Assembly (NCBI RefSeq): GCF_000473995.1
Contig: NC_022571.1
Coordinates: 3,813,416-3,877,415 of the forward strand
Length of the DNA: 64,000 nucleotides
DNA from: Clostridium saccharobutylicum DSM 13864
Lineage (GTDB): Bacteria > Bacillota > Clostridia > Clostridiales > Clostridiaceae
Direction of reading: 5' to 3'
The notes under the pieces were generated by a model, which worked only from the letters and a program-made list of their open reading frames with translations, was not told the origin of the DNA and made no database searches. Positions 34,931 to 43,838 of this stretch are shown here, in pieces. Each line of letters starts with the position of its first letter. Within the stretch, counting starts at the first letter, position 1. Position numbers and translations under genes: made by a program.

Positions 34931-35443
34931 ATGATTAGAAACGCAAGTGAAAAAGATTTAAGAGATATTTTAGAAATTTATAATGATGCTATTTTAAATA
35001 CAACTGCAATTTATGCTTATAAGATTCATACCCTTCCGGATAGAATAGAATGGTACAATCAAAAAATGAAAGATGGATATCCATTATTAGTATTTGAAGA
35101 AAATGATAAAGCTATTGGTTTTGCCACATTTGGACCATTTAGAGCTTATCCAGCTTTTAAATATACAATAGAGCATTCAGTATATGTTCATAAAGACTAT
35201 AGAAATCACGGCATTGGAAAAAAACTAATGGAAGAATTAATAAAAATTGCTGATGAAAAAGGATATGCAACTCTTGTGGCTGGAATTGATGCTGCAAATG
35301 AAGGTAGTATAAAAATGCATGAAAAGATGGGCTTTAAATATTCAGGAACAATTTCAAAATCAGGATTTAAATTTGGCAAATGGTTAGATCTTGCCTTTTA
35401 TCAATTGGATTTAAAAGGTCCTAAAAATCCAGTTGGAGAATAG
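34931..35443 (+). CDS. GNAT acetyltransferase, phosphinothricin-acetyltransferase-like
   Basis: This 170-residue enzyme has the acetyl-CoA-binding motif HKDYRNHGIGKKLMEELI (about 90-110) and the family motif ATLVAGIDAANEGSIKMHEKMGF. The closest type is the PAT/YncA branch, which acetylates phosphinothricin, methionine sulfoximine or similar amino compounds. GAGAGGG precedes the ATG. It is a single gene; H1 copy F begins at its stop codon. Confidence 0.85.
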   Translation: MIRNASEKDLRDILEIYNDAILNTTAIYAYKIHTLPDRIEWYNQKMKDGYPLLVFEENDKAIGFATFGPFRAYPAFKYTIEHSVYVHKDYRNHGIGKKLMEELIKIADEKGYATLVAGIDAANEGSIKMHEKMGFKYSGTISKSGFKFGKWLDLAFYQLDLKGPKNPVGE

Positions 35444-35719
35444 ATTACTTAATTTAAAATTATGTGGTAACTTACCGAAAGTAAGGGTATCTTTTGCTCG
35501 ATTGCTATAGAATCTGGCTATGGATTTCTACCCGTAAAAGTTGTTTCACTTCTGCATGTTCCTGTGGTAAAACTGATGACAAGCAGAAATGAAACAACTT
35601 TTACTGAAGAAATACCTATAACCAGATTCTAAATGCAATGCTACGCAAAAGATACCCTTACTTTCTAGTTTTAAATATATCTCAAAGATTAAATCTAGTT
35701 TATATCTTGTTTATCTATA
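35444..35719. repeat. H1 hairpin element, copy F
   Basis: GTAAGGGTATC faces GATACCCTTAC as the outer arm. GTAAAAGTTGTTTC faces GAAACAACTTTTAC as the inner arm. CTGCATG faces CAAGCAG at the apex. The element starts immediately after the GNAT stop codon. A separate remnant (TTCCACAACGAGAATAGAGG..) lies at about 35750-35810. The rest of the gap to 36005 shows nothing. Confidence 0.75.
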
Positions 35720-35744
35720 GGAGTGTATGATAAAGTACATTTTA

Positions 35745-35812
35745 TGATTATACAAGGGTTCCACAACGAGAATAGAGGCTATGTGAATTCCAGTCGAAAT
35801 TAGATACATATT
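35745..35812. repeat. H1 terminus remnant
   Basis: TACAAGGGTTCCACAACGAG, then AATAGAGGCTATGTGAATTC and CAGTCGAAATTAG. It belongs to the set at 32620, 33735 and 49405. Confidence 0.45.
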
Positions 35813-36005
35813 TAAGATATAACTTTATTTTTAGTATAATATACATCTTAAATATGTGCATCTCAATATTGCAATCCATTAGAATTGTATAGTAATCTCT
35901 TTTCATTAAATCACCAACCTAAAATTTGAATATTTAATTCAAATTTTCACATAATAAAATTATTCATATTTGTTATTTATACTAAAATCTTAAGGTGGTT
36001 ATGCT

Positions 36006-36317
36006 ATGAAAAAATTTATACTTCTATTCTTAATTTCAATATTTTTATTATTTAATCTGACAATCTACACATTTGCTGCTAACATTTTTGAAGAAGGTGT
36101 TTATAAAGCAGCTGATTTTAATTTTTCGCCTGAAAACACATATAGTGTTCAAAATATATCTACGAAAGATAATGTTTATATACTTCTTTTTGATGAAAAT
36201 CAACTTCAACTACAGTCTATACGATTAAGTCCTAAATCTGGAAAATATAATTTAGTGCCACTTAAACCCGACTACAGAATTGCGATAGTTGGTAATGGAG
36301 ATGTATTTATTGATTAA
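36006..36317 (+). CDS. Small secreted protein, tandem copy 1
   Basis: This 103-residue protein has a signal peptide (about 1-24, ending TFAA) and a mature part of about 80 residues with a probable beta-strand fold (EGVYKAADFNFSPENTYSVQNIS). Its mature part is clearly related to the next gene. It contains no cysteine and no wall anchor. I do not recognise the family. The next gene starts 44 bp downstream. Confidence 0.65.
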   Translation: MKKFILLFLISIFLLFNLTIYTFAANIFEEGVYKAADFNFSPENTYSVQNISTKDNVYILLFDENQLQLQSIRLSPKSGKYNLVPLKPDYRIAIVGNGDVFID

Positions 36318-36361
36318 AAAAATGACTTTTATATTACTAATTTGAAAGGTGGTTTTGCATT

Positions 36362-36679
36362 ATGAAAAAAAAATTTGTAGCAACATTAACTTTAGTATGT
36401 TTACTCCTTAATTCTTTTGCATTAATTCCAACATTTGCAGCAACTACATTTAAAGAAGGTGTTTATCAACTGTCTAGCCTCAATATTACGCCAAAAAATC
36501 GGTATACTATTCAAAATATATCACCTGATAATAGTGTTTATATATCACTTTTTGATGAAGAACAACGTCAAATACAATCTATTCATTTACCACCCAAATC
36601 AGAAAACTACAGCTTGATTCCCCTTGAGCCTACTTATAGAATTGTAATTATTGGGAAAGGCGAAGTAATTATTGCTTAG
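36362..36679 (+). CDS. Small secreted protein, tandem copy 2
   Basis: This 105-residue paralogue of the preceding gene has a signal peptide (about 1-28) and the same block order: EGVYQLSSLNITPKNRYTIQNIS, VYISLFDEEQRQIQSI, YRIVIIGKGEVII. GAAAGGTGG lies before the ATG. A terminator begins at the stop codon, so the two genes form a unit. Confidence 0.65.
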   Translation: MKKKFVATLTLVCLLLNSFALIPTFAATTFKEGVYQLSSLNITPKNRYTIQNISPDNSVYISLFDEEQRQIQSIHLPPKSENYSLIPLEPTYRIVIIGKGEVIIA

Positions 36680-36703
36680 AGGCACTTTATAGTGCCTTTT
36701 TGT
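36678..36703 (+). terminator. Terminator of the secreted-protein pair
   Basis: AGGCACT-tta-TAGTGCCT followed by TTTT overlaps the stop codon region of the second gene. Confidence 0.8.
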
Positions 36704-36774
36704 TTATATAAATTGTTTATTAATCATATAACCTATAATTAAAATAAAGCAACATAAAGAATTTGTGGGACTAA

Positions 36775-36905
36775 TAAAATCCTGCACTATACCACAAGTA
36801 TCAAGTGGTAAATATTACATTTCAATTCCAGTAGATAGCAAAAACTTCACAACCACTTAATTGACAAATACAATCCACCTGCTGAAAGCAGGTGGTAGTT
36901 GTTGA
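36775..36905. other. Two small hairpins, possible IS200/IS605-type end remnant
   Basis: ACCACAAGTATCAAGTGGT and CCACCTGCTGAAAGCAGGTGG are short subterminal-type hairpins set in non-coding DNA between the secreted pair and the MATE gene. IS200/IS605 elements carry such hairpins at their ends, but no transposase frame is present. It could instead be a terminator for the MATE gene. Confidence 0.3.
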
Positions 36906-36980
36906 GTTTTAATTATATTCTTAAATAAATTCTTATATTTGTCTGCTATTTTCACTTATACTATTAGCTTCAAAATTCTC

Positions 36981-38363
36981 CTAAACAGGTGCATTTTCAT
37001 TTTCTCCTTCAATTAAGTTTAATTCATTCATATTTTTTATCTCATGATATATAAAAATTAAAGATATCGTTGCAGCAAGAAAATCAGCTAATGGAACAGA
37101 TACAAAAATACCAGTGACTTTAAGAAATATTGGAATGATTAACATTAATGGTATTAAAAATAAAAATGGCTTCATTATTGATAAAAATAATGCAGGTTTA
37201 GGTTTGCCAATATACTGAAAAAAACTTGAAGCAATTACTTGAACACCTACTAAAGGACTCATAAATATCATTACTCTTAAAATAGGAACCGTCAATGCTA
37301 TTAATTCATTATCAGATGTAAAAGCACCCGCTATTTTATTTGTAAAACCAATAATTATAACTAAAAATCCCAATGAAATTACAACTGATGCTAAAATTGC
37401 AAGCTTTAAGCTTTGTTTTACTCTATTGAATTTTTTAGCACCATAATTAAATCCTATAATAGGCTGAAGTGCTTGTCTAATTCCATACATAGTAATGGTA
37501 ATAAACCCGAATACACGATTATATATACCAATTGCAGAAACATATAAGTCAGATCCTCCATAAATTTTTAATGAATTATTTAATACTATGGCTAGAATTC
37601 CATAAGCCAGTTGAGTCATAAACGTAGATAATCCTAAGGAAATCGCTTCCTTTAATAACTTTATATTAATTGTTAAATTTTTAACTTTTACCCCTAAAAT
37701 TTTACTATTAAAACAGATGTATACTAGTAAAAATATGAAACATATTATTTGGGAAATGTCTGTAGCAATCGCAGCTCCTTTTATCCCATATTTAAGTCTT
37801 GTAACCAATATATAATCTAACGGAATATTAATTACAGGTCCTATTATCATGCTTATCATAGCAATATTAGCATGTCCTTCTGATTGTATTATGCTATTAG
37901 CAACAATACTAAAAACGTAAAAGACACTGCAATATAAAGTAATTCTAAAGAATGTTACAGCATAGGGTAGTATATTTTCCAAGGAACCAAAAACATATAA
38001 TATAGGTGTTATGAAAACAAGTCCTATAACCATAATTAAAATTCCTAATAGAATAGAGGATGTTAATGCAGTTCCCACAGCCTTTTCTGCTCTTAGTTTA
38101 TTTCCAGCTCCAAGACTTCTGGAAGTTATAGAAGCAATTCCAACTCCAATCATTTGAGAAAGCGCCAGTATTATTTGTTGAATAGGAAAGACTATAGTTA
38201 AAGCTGCAATTCCTAAGCTACCATTAGCCTGATTACCTATAAAAATTGCATCAATAATATTATATAATACATTAGCTAAAAATACAGTTATGGCAGGAAG
38301 AGAAAACTTAAAGAGTAATTTTTTGATATTACCTTCCAACATAAAATTTTCAAGTTCATTCAT
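36981..38363 (-). CDS. MATE family multidrug exporter
   Basis: This 460-residue protein has about twelve membrane segments in two halves. The N-terminal signature KLLFKFSLPAITVFLANVLYNIIDAIFIGNQ and the second-half GIRQALQPIIGFNYGAKKF match the MATE/MepA-like efflux family, which uses Na+ or H+ exchange. GGAGG lies before the ATG. An insertion sequence ends 37 bp upstream of the start codon, so its native promoter may be displaced. Confidence 0.88.
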   Translation of the reverse strand: MNELENFMLEGNIKKLLFKFSLPAITVFLANVLYNIIDAIFIGNQANGSLGIAALTIVFPIQQIILALSQMIGVGIASITSRSLGAGNKLRAEKAVGTALTSSILLGILIMVIGLVFITPILYVFGSLENILPYAVTFFRITLYCSVFYVFSIVANSIIQSEGHANIAMISMIIGPVINIPLDYILVTRLKYGIKGAAIATDISQIICFIFLLVYICFNSKILGVKVKNLTINIKLLKEAISLGLSTFMTQLAYGILAIVLNNSLKIYGGSDLYVSAIGIYNRVFGFITITMYGIRQALQPIIGFNYGAKKFNRVKQSLKLAILASVVISLGFLVIIIGFTNKIAGAFTSDNELIALTVPILRVMIFMSPLVGVQVIASSFFQYIGKPKPALFLSIMKPFLFLIPLMLIIPIFLKVTGIFVSVPLADFLAATISLIFIYHEIKNMNELNLIEGENENAPV

Positions 38364-38399
38364 ATTATTACCTCCAAAAAATTTATATTAAATTATATT

Positions 38400-39500
38400 A
38401 GGTTGTTGAATAAACAAAATTTGTAAAAAATAAATAAGTCATTCCTTTGTGATATAATAATTTCGCGAAAAACCTAAAAATATCACATAAGGAATGACTC
38501 AAATATGATTATATCATTAAATATTAAAAGCGAAAATGACCATTATAAAATTTTTGAAGCTGTCAAAATTGCATTTGCTAAATTAAATTCAAATATTCAA
38601 AGTACTAAAGGCCGACCACGCAAGTATTCAGATGAACAAATAGTTGCATGTATATTATATGGCGTTAAAAGTAGTATTTTCAGTTTAAGGGAACTTGAAT
38701 ACCGTATAAAGCAAGACTTTGTGTTTCGAACTATAATTCAACTTAATCAAGTACCAGATTATTCTACATTCTCATTAAGAACTAAAATTTTAGAGAAGCA
38801 TATATATTATGGTATTTATGCTATGTTTGTTGAACTTATCAATCCTGAAACTAGACTGTGTGCAATAGATGGAACTGCTTTAAGAAGTTCAAAATACGAT
38901 AGCGAAGCTAAATCCGGCAAGGGTACCCGCCTTGGATACTATAAAGGTTATAAATTACACTGTATTGCAGCGGTTAGTGATATTATAATTCCTTTGGTTT
39001 TTGATTTAACAACCGCCAATGTTTATGACAATCAAGTCTCAGATTTACTATATGAAGCTAAAATTTATAATCCATTTTTAATACTTGCAGATGCAGCATA
39101 TGATTCAGCAGGATGGTTTGAAATTGCTTCTAGCTTAGAATTTAATTTGTTAACTGATATAAATATGCGTAAGGCTAAAAGTATTGAGTCATTTGCTGAT
39201 AAACGATATGAAAATGCCTTGTTTCTTCAATCTCCTATCGGATTAAAATTATATAAAAACAGATTGAAAATAGAGCAATTATTCTCTGTATTAAAGGGAT
39301 TATATAACTTAGAAAACCCAAGACTTTATGGGCAAGCCCGATACGAACGTCATATAAAATGGGTCTTATTAGCGTACTTAATAGATGAATTTAATAAAAA
39401 ACAGCAAGGAATAAAAACTAGAAAATATCCTTGGAATCTATAATTTCTAAGAATACTTTCTTGAATAACTATTTGTAAAAATTAGTTATTCAACAACCTA
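38400..39500 (+). mobile_element. Insertion sequence, IS4/IS5 superfamily, about 1.1 kb
   Basis: Terminal inverted repeats AGGTTGTTGAATAA and TTATTCAACAACCT bound one intact transposase gene. The element lies between the MATE gene and the second wall-binding gene. AT-rich flanks (ATATTA / TATATA) hide the exact target duplication; TA or TTA are possible. Confidence 0.85.
38505..39443 (+). CDS. IS4/IS5-superfamily transposase
   Basis: This 312-residue DDE transposase appears intact. Catalytic Asp residues are seen in LCAIDGTALR and ILADAAYDS. The YREK signature is exact: YKNRLKIEQLFSVLK fits Y-x2-R-x3-E-x6-K. The N-terminal GRPRKYSDEQIVACILYG is a typical DNA-binding start. It fills most of the element, and its start follows GGAATGA at an acceptable distance. 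Confidence 0.9.
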   Translation: MIISLNIKSENDHYKIFEAVKIAFAKLNSNIQSTKGRPRKYSDEQIVACILYGVKSSIFSLRELEYRIKQDFVFRTIIQLNQVPDYSTFSLRTKILEKHIYYGIYAMFVELINPETRLCAIDGTALRSSKYDSEAKSGKGTRLGYYKGYKLHCIAAVSDIIIPLVFDLTTANVYDNQVSDLLYEAKIYNPFLILADAAYDSAGWFEIASSLEFNLLTDINMRKAKSIESFADKRYENALFLQSPIGLKLYKNRLKIEQLFSVLKGLYNLENPRLYGQARYERHIKWVLLAYLIDEFNKKQQGIKTRKYPWNL

Positions 39501-39727
39501 TATATATTTATAATAAATTGTTAATTATGAATTCATATAATAACGTATTGTGCTAGTTGATTCATCGTATTGAAAATAGTTGCTTTTTTATGATGGAACT
39601 TTCTACTTTGTAAAAATTCAAGTCATTCTTTCCAATAGTTCCAGAATTTAACTAGCAAAACAAAAAAATATATAAGGGGTTATTCAATGTAAAATATTAT
39701 ATGCATAACTCTAATTTATATCATAAT

Positions 39728-40912
39728 TTATCCAACCCAAGCTCCATTTGAGTTTAGGCGATATCCACCTATCCATACATCATGTGCCATACTTCCACTA
39801 TCGTAGAAATAATACCATGTTCCATCTATTTTCTGCCAGCCTGTTCTCATCATTCCATGTTGACCCGGATCACCAATTTTATTTAAGTAATACCAAGATC
39901 CATCAATATATTGCCAGCCCATTTCAATCTGTCCTTCAGTACCCGAATCTCCTTTTCTAGCAAAGTAATACCAAGAACCATTTATTTCTTGCCAGCCTGT
40001 TTTCATAATTCCTTCACTGCTTGAATTACTATCATCAAAATAATAGTAAGTAGAATCACCACCAATACTTGTTAGTCCAGTATCCATAGGTCCAGAACTA
40101 TTAAAATGATACATGCTTCCATTAATTTGCTGCCAGCCTGTCTGCATCAATCCTTTTTCTTTTTCATTTTTATCTCCTGTATTAAAATAGTACCAAGAGC
40201 CATCTATTTTTGCCCATCCTGTAACTAAGTTTCCAAAGTCACTTCCTTGTGTTTGATCTAAGTAATAAGTAGTGTTATATCCTAAAATCAACAACCCTGA
40301 AGCCATTTGTCCATTTCTATAAAAATAATATTTCTTTCCATTTAGGTCCATCCAGCCAATTTGAAGTTTTCCATCTGAATTTAAATAATATTTATAATTT
40401 CCTACACTATTCCAAGCAGACTTAAAGTTTTTGTAATTTCCAGGATTAGCTATGCCATTTATTTTTACATTAGGACAAGATTGAAAGACATATTTTTCAT
40501 CACCAATATAATCTACATCAACTGGCATCTCTATATCTGTCAAGTTTGTACATCCATCAAACGCAGATGAATCAACATGAAGAATTGAATCCGCTAATTT
40601 AACTTTTGTCACTGTTTTCAGTTTATTAGTATCATGTGAATTCTTTACAATACCATATACTGCTAATACTTTTTTGTCATCAAGGGTATCTGGTATTTCC
40701 ATACAACTCTTTACATCATCTGTTCCAATAATTCCTATTGTTTCGTCCTCTTCAATATCACGATAGTACCATGTTATACCGTTATTATCTTTAGCTTTAT
40801 AAACTGAATCCTCATTTGTATTTTCTTCAGCATAAACTAGTTGTGGTGATACAACTCCAATAACAGCTGAAACTGCAAGCGTACCTGCTATAATCTTATT
40901 TCTATTTAACAT
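39728..40912 (-). CDS. Secreted LRR and cell-wall-binding-repeat protein, paralogue
   Basis: This 394-residue protein has a signal peptide ending VYAEEN, a BspA-like segment (VTKVKLADSILHVDSSAFDGCTNLTDIEMPVDV) and about ten wall-binding repeats (TGWQQINGSMYHFNSSGPMD, TGWQKIDGTWYYFYDSGSMA). It ends with the cap GGYRLNSNGAWVG. The architecture matches the gene at 30891. GGGGG precedes the ATG. Repeat length varies between the two proteins, consistent with repeat gain and loss. Confidence 0.85.
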   Translation of the reverse strand: MLNRNKIIAGTLAVSAVIGVVSPQLVYAEENTNEDSVYKAKDNNGITWYYRDIEEDETIGIIGTDDVKSCMEIPDTLDDKKVLAVYGIVKNSHDTNKLKTVTKVKLADSILHVDSSAFDGCTNLTDIEMPVDVDYIGDEKYVFQSCPNVKINGIANPGNYKNFKSAWNSVGNYKYYLNSDGKLQIGWMDLNGKKYYFYRNGQMASGLLILGYNTTYYLDQTQGSDFGNLVTGWAKIDGSWYYFNTGDKNEKEKGLMQTGWQQINGSMYHFNSSGPMDTGLTSIGGDSTYYYFDDSNSSSEGIMKTGWQEINGSWYYFARKGDSGTEGQIEMGWQYIDGSWYYLNKIGDPGQHGMMRTGWQKIDGTWYYFYDSGSMAHDVWIGGYRLNSNGAWVG

Positions 40913-40963
40913 GTTTTTCCCCCTATTATAATCAATTTTCTTTAATATTTATTTCCTACTTCT

Positions 40964-41656
40964 TTATCTCTTTTCTGCATAAAGTACTTTAACAGGAGGA
41001 AATATCTGAATTTGAAATTTATCAATATGTTCAATTTCAAAACCTTGGCTTGATAGAATACCTTCATAGTACTTTATGTGTGCAAGATCAAGAATAGCTA
41101 GCTTACATCCCTTCTTTGCAACCCTTGCTATTTCAAGTAATGCCTTTTTTCTTTCATCATTGTTTTTCAAATTATGAATTGCAAGACTCGAAACAATAAT
41201 ATCAAAATATCCATCTTGAAATGGCATTTTTCTCATGTCGGAATTTATTACTTTAATTTTTGATTCAGTACCTTCTATTTTTGCATTCTGCATTACAGCA
41301 TCATAATTATTTCCTGATTGATCATTTGCATTCCAGATATCAATACCATATGCTTTTCCAGAATTAAGCTTGGATGCAACTCCATTAAGCATCAATCCCC
41401 TTCCACAGCCCACATCTAAGGCTATCTCATTTCCTTTAATTGAGAGTTTTTGTATTATTTTTTTCCTCATCTTATACTTTCCTATTTTACTTCCATACGT
41501 CATATATAAACCTATAATCAAAAATATAATACCTAAATTTATCATCCAGCTTTCTTTAGAATAAAGAATAATTCCTAAAATTGAAAATAATATACCACCA
41601 GAAATATATCCTATTACTACTACTGGAGCATCTAAACCATATTTGCCACGTTTCAA
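40964..41656 (-). CDS. Membrane-anchored class I SAM methyltransferase
   Basis: This 230-residue protein has two N-terminal membrane segments (about 10-28 and 33-50). A Rossmann methyltransferase follows with motif I ALDVGCGRGLMLNGVA and motif IV FDIIVSSLAIHNL. GAGGGGG lies about 8 nt before a TTG start at 41656. It may methylate a lipid, a quinone or a membrane substrate; nothing nearby narrows this. It lies 51 bp upstream of the wall-binding gene on the same strand. Confidence 0.75.
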   Translation of the reverse strand: MKRGKYGLDAPVVVIGYISGGILFSILGIILYSKESWMINLGIIFLIIGLYMTYGSKIGKYKMRKKIIQKLSIKGNEIALDVGCGRGLMLNGVASKLNSGKAYGIDIWNANDQSGNNYDAVMQNAKIEGTESKIKVINSDMRKMPFQDGYFDIIVSSLAIHNLKNNDERKKALLEIARVAKKGCKLAILDLAHIKYYEGILSSQGFEIEHIDKFQIQIFPPVKVLYAEKR

Positions 41657-41877
41657 TATGTTTCCCCCTCATATAAAATACTCTACAACTACATTTTTTA
41701 TTGTTAAAACAATTTAATTGCATTTTAAAGTACTATTTCGCAATACCTTATAGGTATATTATACCATTTTATAATATATGTTGATATTTATTATAAAAAT
41801 AACAACCTATATCTATGTTTTATAATCAATATGGATACTCGAGATACTCGGCGTATAGCCAACATAAATATAAAAAT

Positions 41878-41914
41878 AAGCCACATACTGAATATTGATT
41901 CCAGTACGTGGCTT
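41878..41914 (-). terminator. Terminator of the lipoprotein gene
   Basis: AAGCCACGTACTGGAAT faces ATTCAGTATGTGGCTT with one mismatch, followed on the minus strand by ATTTTTATATTT. Confidence 0.75.
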
Positions 41915-41958
41915 TAGTTGTTGTAAAATATACGAATACTACGAATTACTCTAATATT

Positions 41959-42465
41959 TTACTGTTTCTTATCTTTTGTTATTTTAACATCTGAATTGCT
42001 ACTACCAGAAATTCTTATTTTCCCGTCTGCATTTGCTCCAACATTTCTGAATCTATACTCTCCTTTTATTAATTTAATTGTTTTGCTGCTTTGCTCAGTT
42101 CCTTCTAATATAGTTTCCACTTCATTTTTAGGATTAATCAAAACTGCCTTAAACTTACCATTGTTAACTGTTGAATCATAGTCAAATGTAATTTCAGTAT
42201 CTTCTTTTACTTCTAAAAAACAAATCGTATCTATACCAGAAAAGCCGCTATATTTCATCTCAATTTCATTGTTCTTTATATTACTTTTGCAATTTACATA
42301 AGTATTGTTATTATCCTCTTGTACAATTTTATCATTATTGTTATACATATTATTCTTATTGCTATTCTCATTTTTATCCTGATTAATGGACAATCCACAT
42401 CCACACATAATACTTAGTAAAAATATTAGACATAATCCTAACAAAAACTTGTTTTTTATCTTCAA
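41959..42465 (-). CDS. Lipoprotein of unknown function
   Basis: This 168-residue protein has a lipoprotein signal (LLSIMCGCG, lipid-modified Cys at about 22 or 24). An Asn-rich linker (ENSNKNNMYNNNDK) is followed by a beta-rich domain of about 110 residues. The start appears to be TTG. I do not recognise the family. A strong terminator follows. Confidence 0.65.
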   Translation of the reverse strand: MKIKNKFLLGLCLIFLLSIMCGCGLSINQDKNENSNKNNMYNNNDKIVQEDNNNTYVNCKSNIKNNEIEMKYSGFSGIDTICFLEVKEDTEITFDYDSTVNNGKFKAVLINPKNEVETILEGTEQSSKTIKLIKGEYRFRNVGANADGKIRISGSSNSDVKITKDKKQ

Positions 42466-42702
42466 TTTTAATCATTCCTTTTTAAACTAATATTTGATTA
42501 ATCAATTTTAATTTGCTTCACAAAAATTTACTATTATTCATTAAGTTATAATTTTTCATGACACTTATTATAACACAATTTACAAAATATCACATTTATT
42601 ATACTTATTATTTCTTGAGATAGTTCAGATCCATAAATATGTCATACTTTTTCCAACCAATTACAAATCAATTCCAAAATCCAGAGCTGCTCACAAAAAA
42701 AT

Positions 42703-42751
42703 AATCCCTATAGCCATAAACAAATGTTTTAGCTATAAGGATTGCTTTTTT
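42703..42751 (+). terminator. Orphan terminator-like hairpin
   Basis: AATCCCTATAGC faces GCTATAAGGATT, followed by GCTTTTTTAT on the plus strand. No plus-strand gene lies upstream, so it could close a small RNA transcribed from the 42.47-42.70 kb region, or be a relic. Confidence 0.4.
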
Positions 42752-43074
42752 ATAAATCTATGAATCAATCTCTCAAAATATTCTCAGTTAATCACATCAA
42801 AAAAAATAACAAATTGTAATATTAACTGCGCACTCAATTATACTTATTATTTTTAGACATGATTAAATCCAATTTTTTATACCAACGTAAAATATTAATC
42901 TAAGCTTAATCTATAATTTAATATCATACTTCAAAATTAATATATTACTTTTTATAAAATACCCTTTATTATAATTTTTTATCAATCTTAAATTTCAATC
43001 AATCATTTTAATTTATAGATTATTTCTTAAAGCATATATTAATTATTTTACACATATATAAATTTACTTTGTAT

Positions 43075-43191
43075 TTTTTCTTCATATAGGAATTCACGTT
43101 AATAATGCATATTTGATAAAAGTCGTAGAATATCATTTATTTTATGGGGATAATTAGGTTGCTATTTTTCGCATACCCCTATATGAAGAAA
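43075..43191. repeat. 117-bp inverted-repeat element, single copy
   Basis: TTTTTTCTTCATATAGG and CCTATATGAAGAAAT flank about 87 bp with an inner ATGGGGATA/TACCCCTAT match. It is similar in design to the other miniature elements but was seen once only. Confidence 0.4.
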
Positions 43192-43264
43192 TCAAATATA
43201 GATACTCCTCATTCCTTAAATATATATGCAAATTAGAAACAAGGATTTATCTTCTATGTAACTA

Positions 43265-43367
43265 TTAGGCATATTCAAAAACTAACTAATAAATATGCCT
43301 TAATTAGGCACATTCAGAAAAATAATCATGACATTTTAGACTTGTTATTTTCTTTCATGTGCCTTAT
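43265..43367. repeat. Two miniature H2-type inverted repeats
   Basis: TTAGGCATATT..AATATGCCTTAA (43265-43303) is a 39-bp inverted repeat. TTAGGCACATTCAGAAAAATAA..TTATTTTCTTTCATGTGCCTTA (43306-43367) is a 62-bp H2 derivative lacking the central stems. The rest of 42466-43838 shows no gene. Confidence 0.6.
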
Positions 43368-43674
43368 AACATGGCTGAAGTCATTTCTTTTGGCAAAACT
43401 AATTTAATTAATTGCTTATTATTTTATGCTAGACATAAATAACTTTATGGAAGGAGATTCCGAAAATTAATCAATTTATATCATTAGAAATCCGCAGCCA
43501 TGTTTATTAACAAACAAAGCACTATACTTGTAAATGGCATTTTTGCATTCATAATTTACAATGTATACATTACCATAATAAACAATTTAAATAAATATTT
43601 TTTCCTCCAAACATACAAAATTGAGCATTAAACGTAAAGTGCATTAATTATTATCTTGTTTTTTATTGCTCATT

Positions 43675-43837
43675 TAGGCACATGAAAGAAAATAATAGAC
43701 CAAAGATGCTATATATATTTGGTGTCAGACAAGGAAATAAGTTTTGGTAATAGCGAGCCTATTGGCAAAACTTACTGACGCAGTATGACGCAAAATAGGT
43801 AAGCATACTGGTCTATTATTTTTTTGATTGTGCCTTA
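43675..43837. repeat. H2 inverted-repeat element, diverged copy
   Basis: Ends TAGGCACATGAAAGAAAATA and TATTTTTTTGATTGTGCCTTA. The inner stems are AGACC..ATGCT facing AGCAT..GGTCT and TAAGTTTTG facing CAAAACTTA, different bases from the 9101 copy but the same layout. The unpaired TCAGACAAGGAA and CGCAAAATAGG motifs are kept. The right end is next to the stop codon of the third transglutaminase gene. Confidence 0.75.
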
Positions 43838-43838
43838 A

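Noticed and set aside
36775..36905. IS200/IS605 transposon
   Set aside because: Only two small hairpins are present and there is no transposase. Listed as a low-confidence remnant rather than an element.
42703..42751. Possible small RNA ending at an orphan terminator
   Set aside because: No convincing promoter or conserved body is visible upstream, so only the hairpin is reported.
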